A stretch of DNA of 64,000 nt from Rhizobium grahamii (GCF_009498215.1 NZ_CP043499.1:1376001-1440000); one strand, 5' to 3'. Shown: positions 16,915 to 26,149, counted from the stretch's first letter. Program-made: numbers and translations. Notes: a model not told the origin generated them from the letters alone.

Positions 16915-18102
16915 ATGCAGCATACCCGCGAGATCTTCGATTGGGCCGATCCTTTCCGGCTTGTGGAGCAGTTGACCGACGAAGAGCGCATGGTGCAGGA
17001 GACAGCCCACGCCTATGCTCAGGACAAGCTGGTGCCCCGCGTGCTCGAAGCCTTCCGTCATGAAAAGACCGACCCTGAGATCTTCCGCGAAATGGGCGAG
17101 CTCGGACTGCTTGGACCGACGATCGCCCCGGAATATGGCGGCGCCGGCCTCGGCTACGTTGCCTACGGGCTGATCGCCCGCGAGGTCGAGCGCGTCGACA
17201 GCGGCTACCGCTCGATGATGAGCGTGCAGTCCTCTCTCGTCATGGTGCCGATCGATGCCTTTGGATCGGAGGCGCAGAAGCAGAAGTACCTGCCGAAACT
17301 TGCGACCGGCGAGTGGATCGGCTGCTTCGGCCTGACCGAACCGAACCATGGCTCCGACCCGGGCTCGATGGTGACGCGCGCAAGGAAGGTCGATGGCGGC
17401 TACAGCCTCTCCGGTGCCAAGACCTGGATCTCCAATGCGCCCATCGCCGACGTCTTCGTCGTCTGGGCCAAGACCGAGGATGGCGTCATCCGCGGCTTCA
17501 TCCTGGAAAAGGGCTGGAAGGGTCTGTCTGCGCCGGCAATTCACGGCAAGGTCGGTCTGCGTGCTTCGATCACCGGCGAGGTGGTGATGGACGAGGTTTT
17601 TGTGCCGGAAGAGAACCTGTTGCCCAATGTCACCGGCCTCAAGGGACCGTTCACCTGCCTGAACTCGGCCCGCTTCGGCATTGCCTGGGGCGCTCTCGGC
17701 GCTGCGGAGGACTGCTATGCCAAGGCCCGGCAATATGTGCTCGACCGCAAGCAGTTCGGCCGGCCTCTGGCCGCCAATCAGCTGGTCCAGAAGAAGCTTG
17801 CCGACATGATCACCGAAATCTCGCTCGGCCTGCAGGGCTGCCTCCGGCTCGGCCGCATGAAGGAAGACGGGCATCCGCCGGTGGAATTGACCTCGATCGT
17901 CAAGCGCAACTCCTGCGGCAAGGCGCTGGATATCGCCAGGCTTGCCCGCGACATGCTCGGCGGCAACGGTATCTCCGACGAATTCGGCATTGCCCGTCAT
18001 CTCGTCAACCTCGAGGTGGTCAACACCTATGAGGGGACGCATGACGTTCACGCGCTGATCCTCGGCCGCGCCGTCACCGGCATTGCCGCCTTCGCCAACT
18101 GA
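16915..18102 (+). CDS. gcdH: Glutaryl-CoA dehydrogenase
   Basis: A FAD enzyme that oxidises and decarboxylates glutaryl-CoA to crotonyl-CoA in lysine, tryptophan and glutarate breakdown. It has the acyl-CoA dehydrogenase layout: N-terminal helices, a beta domain (GCFGLTEPNHGSDPGSM near 135-151), and a C-terminal helical domain with the catalytic base E373 in NTYEGTHDVH. The SGYRSMMSVQSSLVM segment holds the Arg that sets glutaryl specificity in characterised GcdH proteins. The ATG at 16915 is preceded by GAAGGAGGAGG; an upstream in-frame ATG lacks a site. It probably shares a transcript with the upstream LysR gene and is followed by a clear terminator at 18225. Confidence 0.95.
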   Translation: MQHTREIFDWADPFRLVEQLTDEERMVQETAHAYAQDKLVPRVLEAFRHEKTDPEIFREMGELGLLGPTIAPEYGGAGLGYVAYGLIAREVERVDSGYRSMMSVQSSLVMVPIDAFGSEAQKQKYLPKLATGEWIGCFGLTEPNHGSDPGSMVTRARKVDGGYSLSGAKTWISNAPIADVFVVWAKTEDGVIRGFILEKGWKGLSAPAIHGKVGLRASITGEVVMDEVFVPEENLLPNVTGLKGPFTCLNSARFGIAWGALGAAEDCYAKARQYVLDRKQFGRPLAANQLVQKKLADMITEISLGLQGCLRLGRMKEDGHPPVELTSIVKRNSCGKALDIARLARDMLGGNGISDEFGIARHLVNLEVVNTYEGTHDVHALILGRAVTGIAAFAN

Positions 18103-18224
18103 GCCAAGGCGAGGCGCTCGTCCAATGGGACCGGCGACAGGCGGCCGCATTCGAGAACACTCGGAACCAAAATGCGTTTCCCGCGTTCAAGGTGTGATGT
18201 TCAAGCAATCGTCTTCCTTTTCGA

Positions 18225-18248
18225 CCCCGCCACAATGCGGGGTTTTTT
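18225..18248 (+). terminator. Rho-independent terminator downstream of gcdH
   Basis: CCCCGC (18225-18230) pairs with GCGGGG (18237-18242) around CACAAT, followed by six T residues at 18243-18248. The rest of the 457-bp gap up to the transglycosylase start holds no gene I can support. Confidence 0.85.
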
Positions 18249-18559
18249 CTTGGTCGGCGCCCCCTTCTTGCGTCGTCATCTTTTCCAGCCCATTAGCAGC
18301 AATAACCTTCCCCGCGTCGCGAGGTTGAAGCTGACGGAGGCAGGCTGGTGCTTCTTCGGACTGGATCGGAGAGCGGCGTGGCAGAGGATAACGCCGGCAG
18401 CACGTGGCTGCTGGATCGATCAAACGGAGCGATATGACGTTTGTTACCTAATGTGTCGCGGGGGTTAACTGTAACGTACTTCCCCAGCGAGGAGCTTCAG
18501 CCGCATAGTTCATGGACAGAGTGGCCAAGCGCGAAACGGCGCTTTGCGGAGGATGCACG

Positions 18560-20017
18560 ATGAAATCGCTTCCAAAGTGTTTGGTTCTGGCAGTTGCCTT
18601 GTCCTCGTCTTGTCTCCTGCCGTCAGGCGCCTTCGCGAATTCGGCAGCTCCTGCGGGGAAGCCCGCCCTTATTGAGAGACATGTCATCGACCTCGACGCG
18701 ATGAAGCAGCGCCGCATCGTTCGGGTTATCGTGCCCTTCAGCAAAACGATTTATTTCGTCGACAAGGGACGCCAGTTTGGCACCGCAGTCGAGTTCGGCA
18801 GAGAGCTCGAAAAGGTCCTCAACAAGGACCGCAAAAAGCAGATCGATCATGTCAACGCCATTTTCGTGCCGACGCCGCGAGACCAGTTGCTCACCGCGCT
18901 GAACGAGGGACTTGGCGACATTGTCATGGCCAATCTCACCATCACGGACGAGAGGGCGAAGGCCGTTGATTTCACCGATCCGCTTTATGCCGACGCGAAG
19001 GAAGTCTTGGTCGCATCGCCAGCCAGTCCAAGCGTGGCCAACCTTGATGCGCTCTCAGGCCAACACGTCGCGGTGCGCAAGTCGAGCAGCTATTACGAGC
19101 ATCTTCTCACTAGAAACCGGGAACTCGTCTCCAGCGGAAAGAAGGAGATCGTTATCGACCCGATGGATGAGAGCCTTGAGGACGAGGACCTGATGGAGAT
19201 GGTCAATGCGGGCCTTCTTCCGTTCACTGTCGTCGACTCCTACAAGGCAGAGATCTGGGCGCATGTCTTTCATGACTTGAAAGTGCGCGACGACGTCGTG
19301 GTGTCCTCGGAAGGCAGGATCGCGTGGGCGATCCGCAAAAACAGCCCGCAGCTGAAAGCCGAACTCAATGCCTTCGTGGCAACGCACAAGGTCGGCACGA
19401 CATTCGGCAACATCTTGCGCACGACGTTCTTCAAGCAGGACAAGATCGTCAAGCGCGCCTATTCGCCGTCTGATGTGCAGCGGTTCGAGGCGCTGATCCA
19501 GATTTTTCGGAAGTATGGCGGGACATATTCCTTTGATTATCTGATGCTGATCGCACAGGGATATCAAGAATCGCAGCTCGACCAGTCGCGACGCTCGCCG
19601 CGGGGTGCCGTCGGCATCATGCAGATGCTGCCGTCGACCGCCAAGGACAAGGACATCGGCATCAGCGGCATCGACAAGGATCCGGATCGGAACGTGGAGG
19701 CCGGCGCGAAATACCTGCGCCACCTGATCAAAACATATATCGACGATGAGAATCTCCAACCCAAGGACCGGCAGCTCTTTGCTTTCGCTGCCTACAATGC
19801 CGGGCCGGGAAATCTTCGCAAATTCCGCGAAAAGGCAAAGACGATGGGGCTCGATCCCGACGTCTGGTTTGGCAATGTCGAAAATGGCGCGGCAGCCATC
19901 GTCGGACGCGAGACCGTTCAATACGTCAGCAATATCTACAAGTACTATGTCGCCTACTCGCTGCTCGTGGAGCGCATGGACGAGCGTAAGCGGACGGAAC
20001 TGTTGCAGCGGAAGTAA
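18560..20017 (+). CDS. MltF-like membrane-bound lytic transglycosylase
   Basis: A periplasmic murein-cleaving enzyme of 485 residues. A signal peptide (MKSLPKCLVLAVALSSSCLLPSGAFA) is followed by an SBP_bac_3-type sensor domain (about 40-285), then a family-1 SLT domain (about 320-470). In the SLT domain Glu337 in YQES is the catalytic acid, and GIMQMLPSTA and AAYNAGPGN are the other SLT signatures. This is the domain order of E. coli MltF, where the binding-protein domain modulates activity. The ATG at 18560 is chosen for GGAGG just upstream and because it begins the signal peptide; an ATG 16 codons earlier does not. Whether it is lipid-anchored is unclear, since Cys at 21 (SSSC) sits in a poor lipobox. 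Confidence 0.9.
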   Translation: MKSLPKCLVLAVALSSSCLLPSGAFANSAAPAGKPALIERHVIDLDAMKQRRIVRVIVPFSKTIYFVDKGRQFGTAVEFGRELEKVLNKDRKKQIDHVNAIFVPTPRDQLLTALNEGLGDIVMANLTITDERAKAVDFTDPLYADAKEVLVASPASPSVANLDALSGQHVAVRKSSSYYEHLLTRNRELVSSGKKEIVIDPMDESLEDEDLMEMVNAGLLPFTVVDSYKAEIWAHVFHDLKVRDDVVVSSEGRIAWAIRKNSPQLKAELNAFVATHKVGTTFGNILRTTFFKQDKIVKRAYSPSDVQRFEALIQIFRKYGGTYSFDYLMLIAQGYQESQLDQSRRSPRGAVGIMQMLPSTAKDKDIGISGIDKDPDRNVEAGAKYLRHLIKTYIDDENLQPKDRQLFAFAAYNAGPGNLRKFREKAKTMGLDPDVWFGNVENGAAAIVGRETVQYVSNIYKYYVAYSLLVERMDERKRTELLQRK

Positions 20018-20171
20018 CCGCATGCTGACGATTGCCGGTCTTATCTTCGGCGCTCGGTCCTCGTCTTCGGCAATTGCGTCAAGTAGACCATAGCGCAAAT
20101 TGAAACCTGCACGACAATATGCAAGCCTCCCGTGACCGCGATTGAATTGCACGCGGCATGGGGGATTGCAC

Positions 20172-20630
20172 ATGCTTTTGTTTCTTGCATTTCTGATTGG
20201 AATTATCGCAGGGCTCAGAGCCATGATGGCGCCGGCCATTGTTGCCTGGGGTGCCGCTCTCGGTTGGTTTGACGTTTCGCAGACACCACTTGCCTTCATG
20301 GGATATCGCTGGACTCCCTGGGTGTTCAGCCTGCTTGCCGTCGTCGAGTTGATCACCGACCAGTTGCCCTCGACACCGTCCCGCAAGGTCCCGATGCAGT
20401 TTGCCGCTCGCCTGATCATGGGCGCGCTGACGGGCGCCACCATCGGCGCATCCGGTGGCTCGCTGATCGGCGGGCTCATTGCCGGCGTCGTCGGCGCCGC
20501 GGTTGGCACACTTGGCGGAGCGGCTGCCCGCGGCAAGCTCGCCGCCGCCTTCGGCAAGGATACACCGGCAGCGCTGATAGAGGATGCGGTTGCGATCATC
20601 GGCGCGCTGATCATCGTGGGAGCAGTATGA
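20172..20630 (+). CDS. DUF4126-type small membrane protein
   Basis: A 152-residue membrane protein of the DUF4126 type: several hydrophobic, Gly/Ala-rich helices (LLFLAFLIGIIAGLRAM, WVFSLLAVVELITDQL, IGGLIAGVVGAAVGTLGG) and the conserved LRAMMAPA and ITDQLP segments. The function of the family is unknown. The ATG at 20172 follows GGGGGA and starts the first membrane helix; an upstream in-frame TTG would add ten unconserved residues. Its stop overlaps the start of the next gene (ATGATG), so the two are translationally coupled, a link that suggests a shared role with the oxidoreductase. Confidence 0.8.
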   Translation: MLLFLAFLIGIIAGLRAMMAPAIVAWGAALGWFDVSQTPLAFMGYRWTPWVFSLLAVVELITDQLPSTPSRKVPMQFAARLIMGALTGATIGASGGSLIGGLIAGVVGAAVGTLGGAAARGKLAAAFGKDTPAALIEDAVAIIGALIIVGAV

Positions 20631-21997
20631 TGCCAAGTTTCGACGCCATCGTCATCGGGGCCGGCCAGTCCGGTCCGTTCCTTGCCGCCCGCATGGTCGC
20701 GAAGGGCATGAAGGTGGCGTTGATCGAGCGCAAGTTCCTCGGCGGCACCTGCGTCAACGCCGGCTGCATGCCGACGAAGACGCTGGTGGCAAGCGCTCGC
20801 GCCGCCCATGTTGCGCGACGCGCCGCCGACTATGGGGTGCTGATCCCGGGCGCCATCGGCATCGACATGACGGTCGTTCGCAAGCGCGCCGAGACCGTGA
20901 CGATCAACGCCCGCAACGGCCTGATCGGCTGGTTTGCCGGCATGGAGGGCATGACCGTCATCTACGGCCACGCCCGCTTCGAGGATGCCCATACGGTGAG
21001 CGTCAATGGCGAAAGGCTGACCGCTCCGAAGATCTTCCTGAATGTCGGCGCGCGGCCGACCATTCCTGACATGCCTGGGATCGGCGATATCGATTATCTG
21101 ACGAGCACCTCGATCATTCACCTCGACGAGCTTCCGAGGCATCTTGCCGTCATCGGCGGCAGCTATATCGGGCTCGAATTCGCGCAGATGTATCGGCGCT
21201 TCGGCGCCGAGGTGACGGTCATCGAGCGCGGCCCGAAGCTCGCGTCGCGCGAGGACGCCGACATCTCCGATGCGATCGCCGACATCCTGCGAGCGGAAGG
21301 TATTGCCGTCCACACGGATGCCGATGGCATCGGTTTTTCGAAGACGACAAACGGGAGCGAAGTCCACATCGGTAAAGGTCAGCCGCCAATCGAGGCAAGC
21401 CACGTGCTCGTTGCCACGGGACGCACGCCTAACACCGATGACCTCGGGCTCGACAAGGCCGGCGTCGCCAGCGACAAGCGCGGTTACATCACCGTTGACG
21501 ACAAGCTGGCCACCAATGTCGAGGGCATTTGGGCACTCGGCGATTGCAATGGCCATGGGGCCTTTACCCATACCTCCTACAACGACTTCGAGATCGCCGC
21601 CGCCAACCTGCTCGACGGCGAGGATCGCAAGCTCAGCGACCGCATCCTCGCCTATGCGCTCTACATCGATCCGCCGCTCGGGCGTGTCGGCATGAGCGAA
21701 AAGGAAGCGCGCGCCACCGGCCGCAAGATCATGGTCTCCACCCGCCCGATGAGCCGCGTCGGTCGCGCCAACGAGCGCGGCGAAACCAAGGGTTTCATGA
21801 AGGTGATCGCCGATGCCGATACACAACAGATCCTCGGTGCTGCGATCCTCGGGATCGAGGGTGACGAGGCGATCCACGGCTTCATCGATGCCATGAATGC
21901 CAAGACCCCCTATCCGATGTTGAAATGGGCGGTGCCGATTCATCCGACCGTGTCAGAGTTGATCCCGACGCTGCTGGGAGACCTGACGGCGGTTTAG
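20627..21997 (+). CDS. FAD-dependent pyridine nucleotide-disulfide oxidoreductase (MerA-like, group I)
   Basis: A soluble flavoprotein of 456 residues. The order is FAD motif (IVIGAGQSGPFLA, 9-20), active-site disulfide C42-VNAG-C47 followed by MPTK, NAD(P)H motif (VIGGSYIGLEFAQ), second FAD segment (IWALGDCNGHGAFTHTSYND) and the dimerisation domain ending HPTVSELIP. The CVNAGCMPTK active site and C-terminal HPT place it near mercuric reductase and dihydrolipoamide dehydrogenase, but it lacks the C-terminal Cys pair of true MerA and no mer genes are nearby. A general disulfide or thiol-metabolite reductase is likely. It is coupled to the DUF4126 gene. Two ATGs in tandem (20627, 20630) can serve as start. 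Confidence 0.85.
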   Translation: MMPSFDAIVIGAGQSGPFLAARMVAKGMKVALIERKFLGGTCVNAGCMPTKTLVASARAAHVARRAADYGVLIPGAIGIDMTVVRKRAETVTINARNGLIGWFAGMEGMTVIYGHARFEDAHTVSVNGERLTAPKIFLNVGARPTIPDMPGIGDIDYLTSTSIIHLDELPRHLAVIGGSYIGLEFAQMYRRFGAEVTVIERGPKLASREDADISDAIADILRAEGIAVHTDADGIGFSKTTNGSEVHIGKGQPPIEASHVLVATGRTPNTDDLGLDKAGVASDKRGYITVDDKLATNVEGIWALGDCNGHGAFTHTSYNDFEIAAANLLDGEDRKLSDRILAYALYIDPPLGRVGMSEKEARATGRKIMVSTRPMSRVGRANERGETKGFMKVIADADTQQILGAAILGIEGDEAIHGFIDAMNAKTPYPMLKWAVPIHPTVSELIPTLLGDLTAV

Positions 21998-22042
21998 TGT
22001 AACCCGCCAGAAGGCGCCCGAAGCCGCCACACGGGGGCATTT

Positions 22043-22252
22043 TTAATTCTTCTCGCGCCTATTGAAGCCGTTCGCCTCGCCAACTGCCTCTCCGATGGGG
22101 AGCGTATTGCCAGCAGATGTGATGGCCGGCGGGCAAATATCGGACGGAAAGTCAGTGTGCAATTTTTGCTTGAGGGCTTCAACGAGTTCCGGACGCAGCC
22201 CTTCACCACGTCCGGCGGCGACGACATGTAGTGCCAGGAGGAGGGATGACAT
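22043..22252 (-). CDS. Small hypothetical protein, 69 aa
   Basis: A short frame starting ATG at 22252, with GAGGAAC placed six bases upstream on the minus strand. The product (MSSLLLALHVVAAGRGEGLR, then a helical LVEALKQKL segment) is mildly hydrophobic at the N-terminus and has no recognised domain. The good ribosome site is the main evidence. The 660-bp surroundings up to ampC contain no other believable gene. Confidence 0.4.
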   Translation of the reverse strand: MSSLLLALHVVAAGRGEGLRPELVEALKQKLHTDFPSDICPPAITSAGNTLPIGEAVGEANGFNRREKN

Positions 22253-22912
22253 GCTACGTTCCTCTGTCTTGAGAACGATATGGTCAACCGAGACGGCTGC
22301 GTTAGCCACCCGATTCATGCAGCGATGCGCTCCGGCATTCGATTTTGCGCGCTGCATCTCGACGGTGCTGATGCGGTGTCCCTCGCCTTCCATCCGGCTT
22401 GCCCGCAACCGGGGCGGAGTTCATAGAATGCGCCTGATATAGGCACGGCTTCGCCTTCACACGGCCGGTTCGGCCCGTGGGTTTGCTCCTGCATGGCACT
22501 CGGACGGGGCGCTGGAAATTGCCTCGCTGGAGTAAAAACAATATGGCGCTTCCCAGCGCCCCGTTCGGCGGTTTTTGTTCGCAACTCCGGCCTCTCTGCC
22601 GCCTTGCCAGAGGAAGTATCACTTCCCTGGGGGCCATGTGTGCCACACAGGCACGTCCGGGGCTCAACTCGACGCCGCATTCGCGCGGGCCGCCGTCCCC
22701 GGAGGGAGACCATTTTCTGCAAACCCCCGATGCGGAAGCTCACGTCCTTCCTCCACATCCGGCGCCGGTCCCGCCTCGCCGCAACGCCTTGCGGTGTATC
22801 CGCGACGGGACGGGCTCATTATCGCTATGATCGGCACTGCGTGAACGAAAGCTGGCCTAACCGGTTGACGCCATTGAGGGACACGGCCAGCCAATCCCCT
22901 TTCATCAGGCGC
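22253..22912. other. 660-bp non-coding stretch with strong secondary structure
   Basis: No protein gene here has a credible start and codon pattern. ACGGGGCGCTGG at 22504-22515 is repeated inverted at 22553-22564, with a nested hairpin GGCGCT/AGCGCC (22545-22560) and a T-rich tail after 22571. CCGCAA/TTGCGG near 22781 makes another stem. It could be an RNA gene or a palindromic intergenic element, but I recognise no family. Confidence 0.35.
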
Positions 22913-24097
22913 TCAGTCGGCGTTCGGGGTGGGCAGATCGTCATCCAGTGTCGCCAATATCCGGTAGGCGGCTTTGACGCGTTCGCCGTTCGGATAGTTC
23001 TTGTTCGCGAAGAGTGCGATACCGATGCGCTTGGATGGCACGAAGGCGACATAGGCGCCGAAGCCGTTGGTCGACCCGGTCTTGTTGAGAAGCGCATTGT
23101 TCACCGGCGGCCGTGGCGGCGACAGCTTCTCGATCTCGTTCGCCTTCAAGGTCATGTCGGCCGAGTTGCCCGCCAGAAGCTGGTCGAGGGTCGTCGGGTA
23201 CTGGTACATTTCCCAACCGAGGCCCTGTGTCATGCCGCCGACCTTGTAATAGCCCGTATGGGTCGCAGCGATCGCCGATTGCATTGTCGTGTCGAGATCG
23301 GAGCCGTCCATGTTGGCTTCGACGAAGCGGAGCATGTCGCTTGCCGTCATCTTCACACCGTAGGCCTCCGAATCCAGGACGCCAGGCGAAACACGGATGG
23401 CCTTGCCGGCTTTTGAATAGCCGTAGGCATAGTTGTCGTTGTCAGCCTTCGGAACCGAGATGAAGGTATGGCTGAGGCCGAGCGCCGGAAACAGCTTCTG
23501 CTGCATCAGATCGTCGAACGGCCACCCCATCGCCTTGGCGGCGGCATAGCCGAACAGGCCGATGCTCGGATTGGAATATGCGCGGTGGGTTCCCGGCGCA
23601 TAGGCGGGTTTCCAACTTTTGTAATAGCTGACCATCCCCTTGTGATCGGTGACATCATCGGGGAACTGCAGCGGCAAGCCACCCGCCGTGTAGGTGCCGA
23701 GGTCGAGCATGGTCGCTTCGGCAAGCCGGCTGCCGGCAAATTCAGGAAGATATTTGGCCGGGCTCTCGGCAAACGAGAGATCGCCGCTCGCGTGAGCATA
23801 GCCAGCAAGAGTCGCGGTGAAGGTCTTGCTGACCGAGCCGATTTCAAACAGCGTCGCGTCGGTCACCTTCCGTCCGTCGGCCTTCGATGCCACGCCGTAA
23901 TTGTAGATATATCGCTTTCCGCCGACCGTGACGGCAATTGCCATGCCGGGAATATTGTTCTTCGCCATCAGGGGGACGGCTACGGCGTCAACGATGCGGG
24001 CAAGATCGGCCCGGCGGTCGGCCGCCTGCGCACCGGCGCCGACCAAAACTGAAGCGGCGGTGAGAACGGCAAATGTCGATGGCGGAATATTTCTCAT
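22913..24097 (-). CDS. ampC: Class C beta-lactamase (AmpC family)
   Basis: A periplasmic serine beta-lactamase of 394 residues including a signal peptide (MRNIPPSTFAVLTAASVLVGAGAQA). The three class C motifs are in place: S88-V-S-K91 (nucleophile and general base Lys), Y174-S-N176, and K339-T-G341 followed by STNGFGAYV. The ATG at 24097 begins the signal peptide; an earlier in-frame start would place unrelated residues in front. It is divergent from an ampR homologue 200 bp away, the classic inducible arrangement, so expression should respond to cell-wall fragments. Confidence 0.95.
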   Translation of the reverse strand: MRNIPPSTFAVLTAASVLVGAGAQAADRRADLARIVDAVAVPLMAKNNIPGMAIAVTVGGKRYIYNYGVASKADGRKVTDATLFEIGSVSKTFTATLAGYAHASGDLSFAESPAKYLPEFAGSRLAEATMLDLGTYTAGGLPLQFPDDVTDHKGMVSYYKSWKPAYAPGTHRAYSNPSIGLFGYAAAKAMGWPFDDLMQQKLFPALGLSHTFISVPKADNDNYAYGYSKAGKAIRVSPGVLDSEAYGVKMTASDMLRFVEANMDGSDLDTTMQSAIAATHTGYYKVGGMTQGLGWEMYQYPTTLDQLLAGNSADMTLKANEIEKLSPPRPPVNNALLNKTGSTNGFGAYVAFVPSKRIGIALFANKNYPNGERVKAAYRILATLDDDLPTPNAD

Positions 24098-24301
24098 AGC
24101 AAATACGGTGCCTCGGGTTTCATGGAATTGCCGCGGGCACTCGCCGCGGCAGCACGTCCAATACAAAATGCGCTGAGATACCGGGCACTCTCGCGTTGTC
24201 GGAGAAGTAGCTTGGCTCAGGCGTGATTTGTATACGAAGCCTGTACGGCCGCCTCAAACGACGATATCTAACATGAGGCATTAGAAAAATTTGGGGTTAG
24301 C

Positions 24302-25186
24302 ATGGTTCGTCCCCATCTGCCGCTGAACGCGCTCAGAGCTTTTGAAGCATCCGCTAGGCACCTCAGCTTCACCAAGGCGGCGATCGAGCTCTGCGTCACG
24401 CAGGCTGCTGTCAGCCACCAGGTCAAGAGCCTGGAAACGCGGCTGAACGTGACGCTCTTCGAACGGCTGCCGCGCGGATTGATGCTGACCAGCGAAGGCG
24501 AGACGCTGCTACCGGCGCTCCGCGATGCCTTCGACCGGATCGCCGGGACATTGGAGCAATTCGAGGGCGGGCACTATCGCGAGGTGCTGCGCGTCGGCGC
24601 CGTCGGCACTTTTGCGGTCGGCTGGCTGTTACCGAGGTTGCGGGCCTTTCAGGCTCAGCACCCATTCATCGACCTGCGGCTCTCGACGAACAACAACCGG
24701 GTCGATATCGCCGCCGAGGGTCTGGATTATGCGGTCCGTTTCGGCTCGGGCGCGTGGCACGGCATCGAGGCGTTGCGGCTGCTGGAAGCGCCGCTGTCGC
24801 CGCTCTGCGTGCCCGAGATCGCGACACAACTGAACTCGCCGGCTGACCTCTTGAAGCAGACGTTGCTGCGTTCGTACCGCGCCGATGAGTGGTCGCAGTG
24901 GTTCGCATCTACAGGGCTGGAGGCCAGCCTGCCGCCGTTGAAGAACATCGTCTTCGATTCCTCGCTTGCCATGATGGAAGCCGCGCTACAGGGCGCGGGC
25001 GTTGCGCTGGCGCCGCCGCTGATGTTTTCCCGGCACTTGCTTGCCGAGGCAATCCGCCAGCCCTTCGGCATCACGGTCACCATGGGCAGCTATTGGCTGA
25101 CCCGCCTGCAGTCTCGGTCGGAGACGCCGGCGATGTCGGCCTTCCGTGTTTGGCTATGCGCGGCAGCGGCTACGCAGACCGTCTGA
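24302..25186 (+). CDS. ampR: AmpR-type LysR activator of ampC
   Basis: A LysR regulator of 294 residues that closely resembles enterobacterial AmpR along its whole length. The residues known to matter for AmpR function sit at the same numbers: G102 in AVGTFAVGW, D135 in NNRVD, and Y264 in GSYWLTRLQSR. In characterised systems AmpR binds muropeptides and represses ampC with UDP-MurNAc-pentapeptide or activates it with anhydro-muropeptides. The gene is divergent from ampC, as in most AmpR-AmpC pairs. The helix-turn-helix is at 18-45 (HLSFTKAAIELCVTQAAVSHQ). Confidence 0.92.
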   Translation: MVRPHLPLNALRAFEASARHLSFTKAAIELCVTQAAVSHQVKSLETRLNVTLFERLPRGLMLTSEGETLLPALRDAFDRIAGTLEQFEGGHYREVLRVGAVGTFAVGWLLPRLRAFQAQHPFIDLRLSTNNNRVDIAAEGLDYAVRFGSGAWHGIEALRLLEAPLSPLCVPEIATQLNSPADLLKQTLLRSYRADEWSQWFASTGLEASLPPLKNIVFDSSLAMMEAALQGAGVALAPPLMFSRHLLAEAIRQPFGITVTMGSYWLTRLQSRSETPAMSAFRVWLCAAAATQTV

Positions 25187-25271
25187 CCTGACGCCCTGCG
25201 CTGTGGACCTCGCGATGGCATCGGCGTAGGATACGGCCAATGCTGAGGGGCTCTCCGAAGGACGCACGAAC

Positions 25272-26108
25272 GTGGCTATCTTCATGGACCGGCATGATCT
25301 TGCGGGTACATCCGCTGAAGACATAGCCGATGCGCATCGCAGGGATCTGGCTGTCGAAGATCGGTACGGGGTGAGGTTCCTGACCTATTGGTACGACCAG
25401 CGGCGCGGAACGGCATTCTGCCTGATCGATGCGCCGGATGCGGAAACGGCGCAATGCGTGCATCGCGAAGCACATGGCTTTATCGCCGGCGAAGTGGTCG
25501 AGGTGGCGCTGTCGGCGGTCGAGGCATTTCTTGGGCGCATCAACGAGCCGGAACAAAAGGCAGGCGAGACGGGCGTCGAGCGGGATGCCGGTCATCGGGC
25601 GATCCTGTTTACCGACATTGTCGGATCGACCGAGATGACCACGCGGCTCGGCGACCGGATGGCCGCCGAACTGGTGCGGGCGCATGACGCCATCGTTCGT
25701 CGCTGCCTGGCGCAATGCGAAGGCCGAGAGGTCAAGCACACCGGTGACGGCATCATGGCTGCCTTCATCTCCACGCACGCGGCTGTCGGCTGTGCGATGA
25801 GCATCCAGCGTGAATTCAGGACTTACAACAGCGGCACACCGGAACCCATCCATGTCAGGATCGGGCTTGATTGCGGCGAACCGATCGAGGATAGCCGTGA
25901 CCTCTTCGGCTCGACCGTGCAACTGGCCGCTCGGCTCTGCGCGGAGGCCGACAGCGATCAGATCCTCGTATCGGAGAATATCTTTCGCGAACACGGGGCG
26001 GCCGACCTCTTCGCCAACGCATCGCGGCGAAGTCTCAAAGGATTTGAGAAACCGGTCCTGGCATTCGAATGCGAGTGGGCCGATGCCGACGAGGCGCGGT
26101 CGAACTGA
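25272..26108 (+). CDS. DUF4242-adenylate/guanylate cyclase fusion
   Basis: A two-domain protein of 278 residues. Residues 1-90 resemble DUF4242 (small ferredoxin-like domain, MAIFMDRHDLAGTSAEDIADAH). Residues 105-275 form a class III nucleotide cyclase catalytic domain with metal-binding D115 (FTDIVGST) and D159 (HTGDG) and the transition-state Arg R221. The usual Asn before it is Gln (Q217, in TVQLAARL), which may lower activity. No membrane segment is seen, so a cytoplasmic cAMP producer is likely. The start is GTG at 25272 with GAAGGA upstream; an ATG at 25284 is possible. The gene follows ampR by 85 bp in the same direction, probably separately regulated. Confidence 0.85.
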   Translation: MAIFMDRHDLAGTSAEDIADAHRRDLAVEDRYGVRFLTYWYDQRRGTAFCLIDAPDAETAQCVHREAHGFIAGEVVEVALSAVEAFLGRINEPEQKAGETGVERDAGHRAILFTDIVGSTEMTTRLGDRMAAELVRAHDAIVRRCLAQCEGREVKHTGDGIMAAFISTHAAVGCAMSIQREFRTYNSGTPEPIHVRIGLDCGEPIEDSRDLFGSTVQLAARLCAEADSDQILVSENIFREHGAADLFANASRRSLKGFEKPVLAFECEWADADEARSN

Positions 26109-26149
26109 CGCCTTCAGATCTTGGGCCGACAACAACTGAGGGACGAAGG

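Noticed and set aside
15805..18150. A 781-codon open frame on the minus strand
   Set aside because: It is antisense to the LysR gene and gcdH, has no family resemblance, and arises from the high GC content of the third codon positions.
19055..21943. A 962-codon open frame on the minus strand
   Set aside because: It is antisense to the transglycosylase, DUF4126 and oxidoreductase genes, which all have clear families and ribosome sites.
20630..21997. Mercuric reductase function for the disulfide oxidoreductase
   Set aside because: The C-terminal cysteine pair and the other mer genes are missing, so only the superfamily is assigned.
22477..22830. A 117-codon frame on the plus strand
   Set aside because: No ribosome site and an Arg/Pro-rich composition typical of out-of-frame high-GC sequence.
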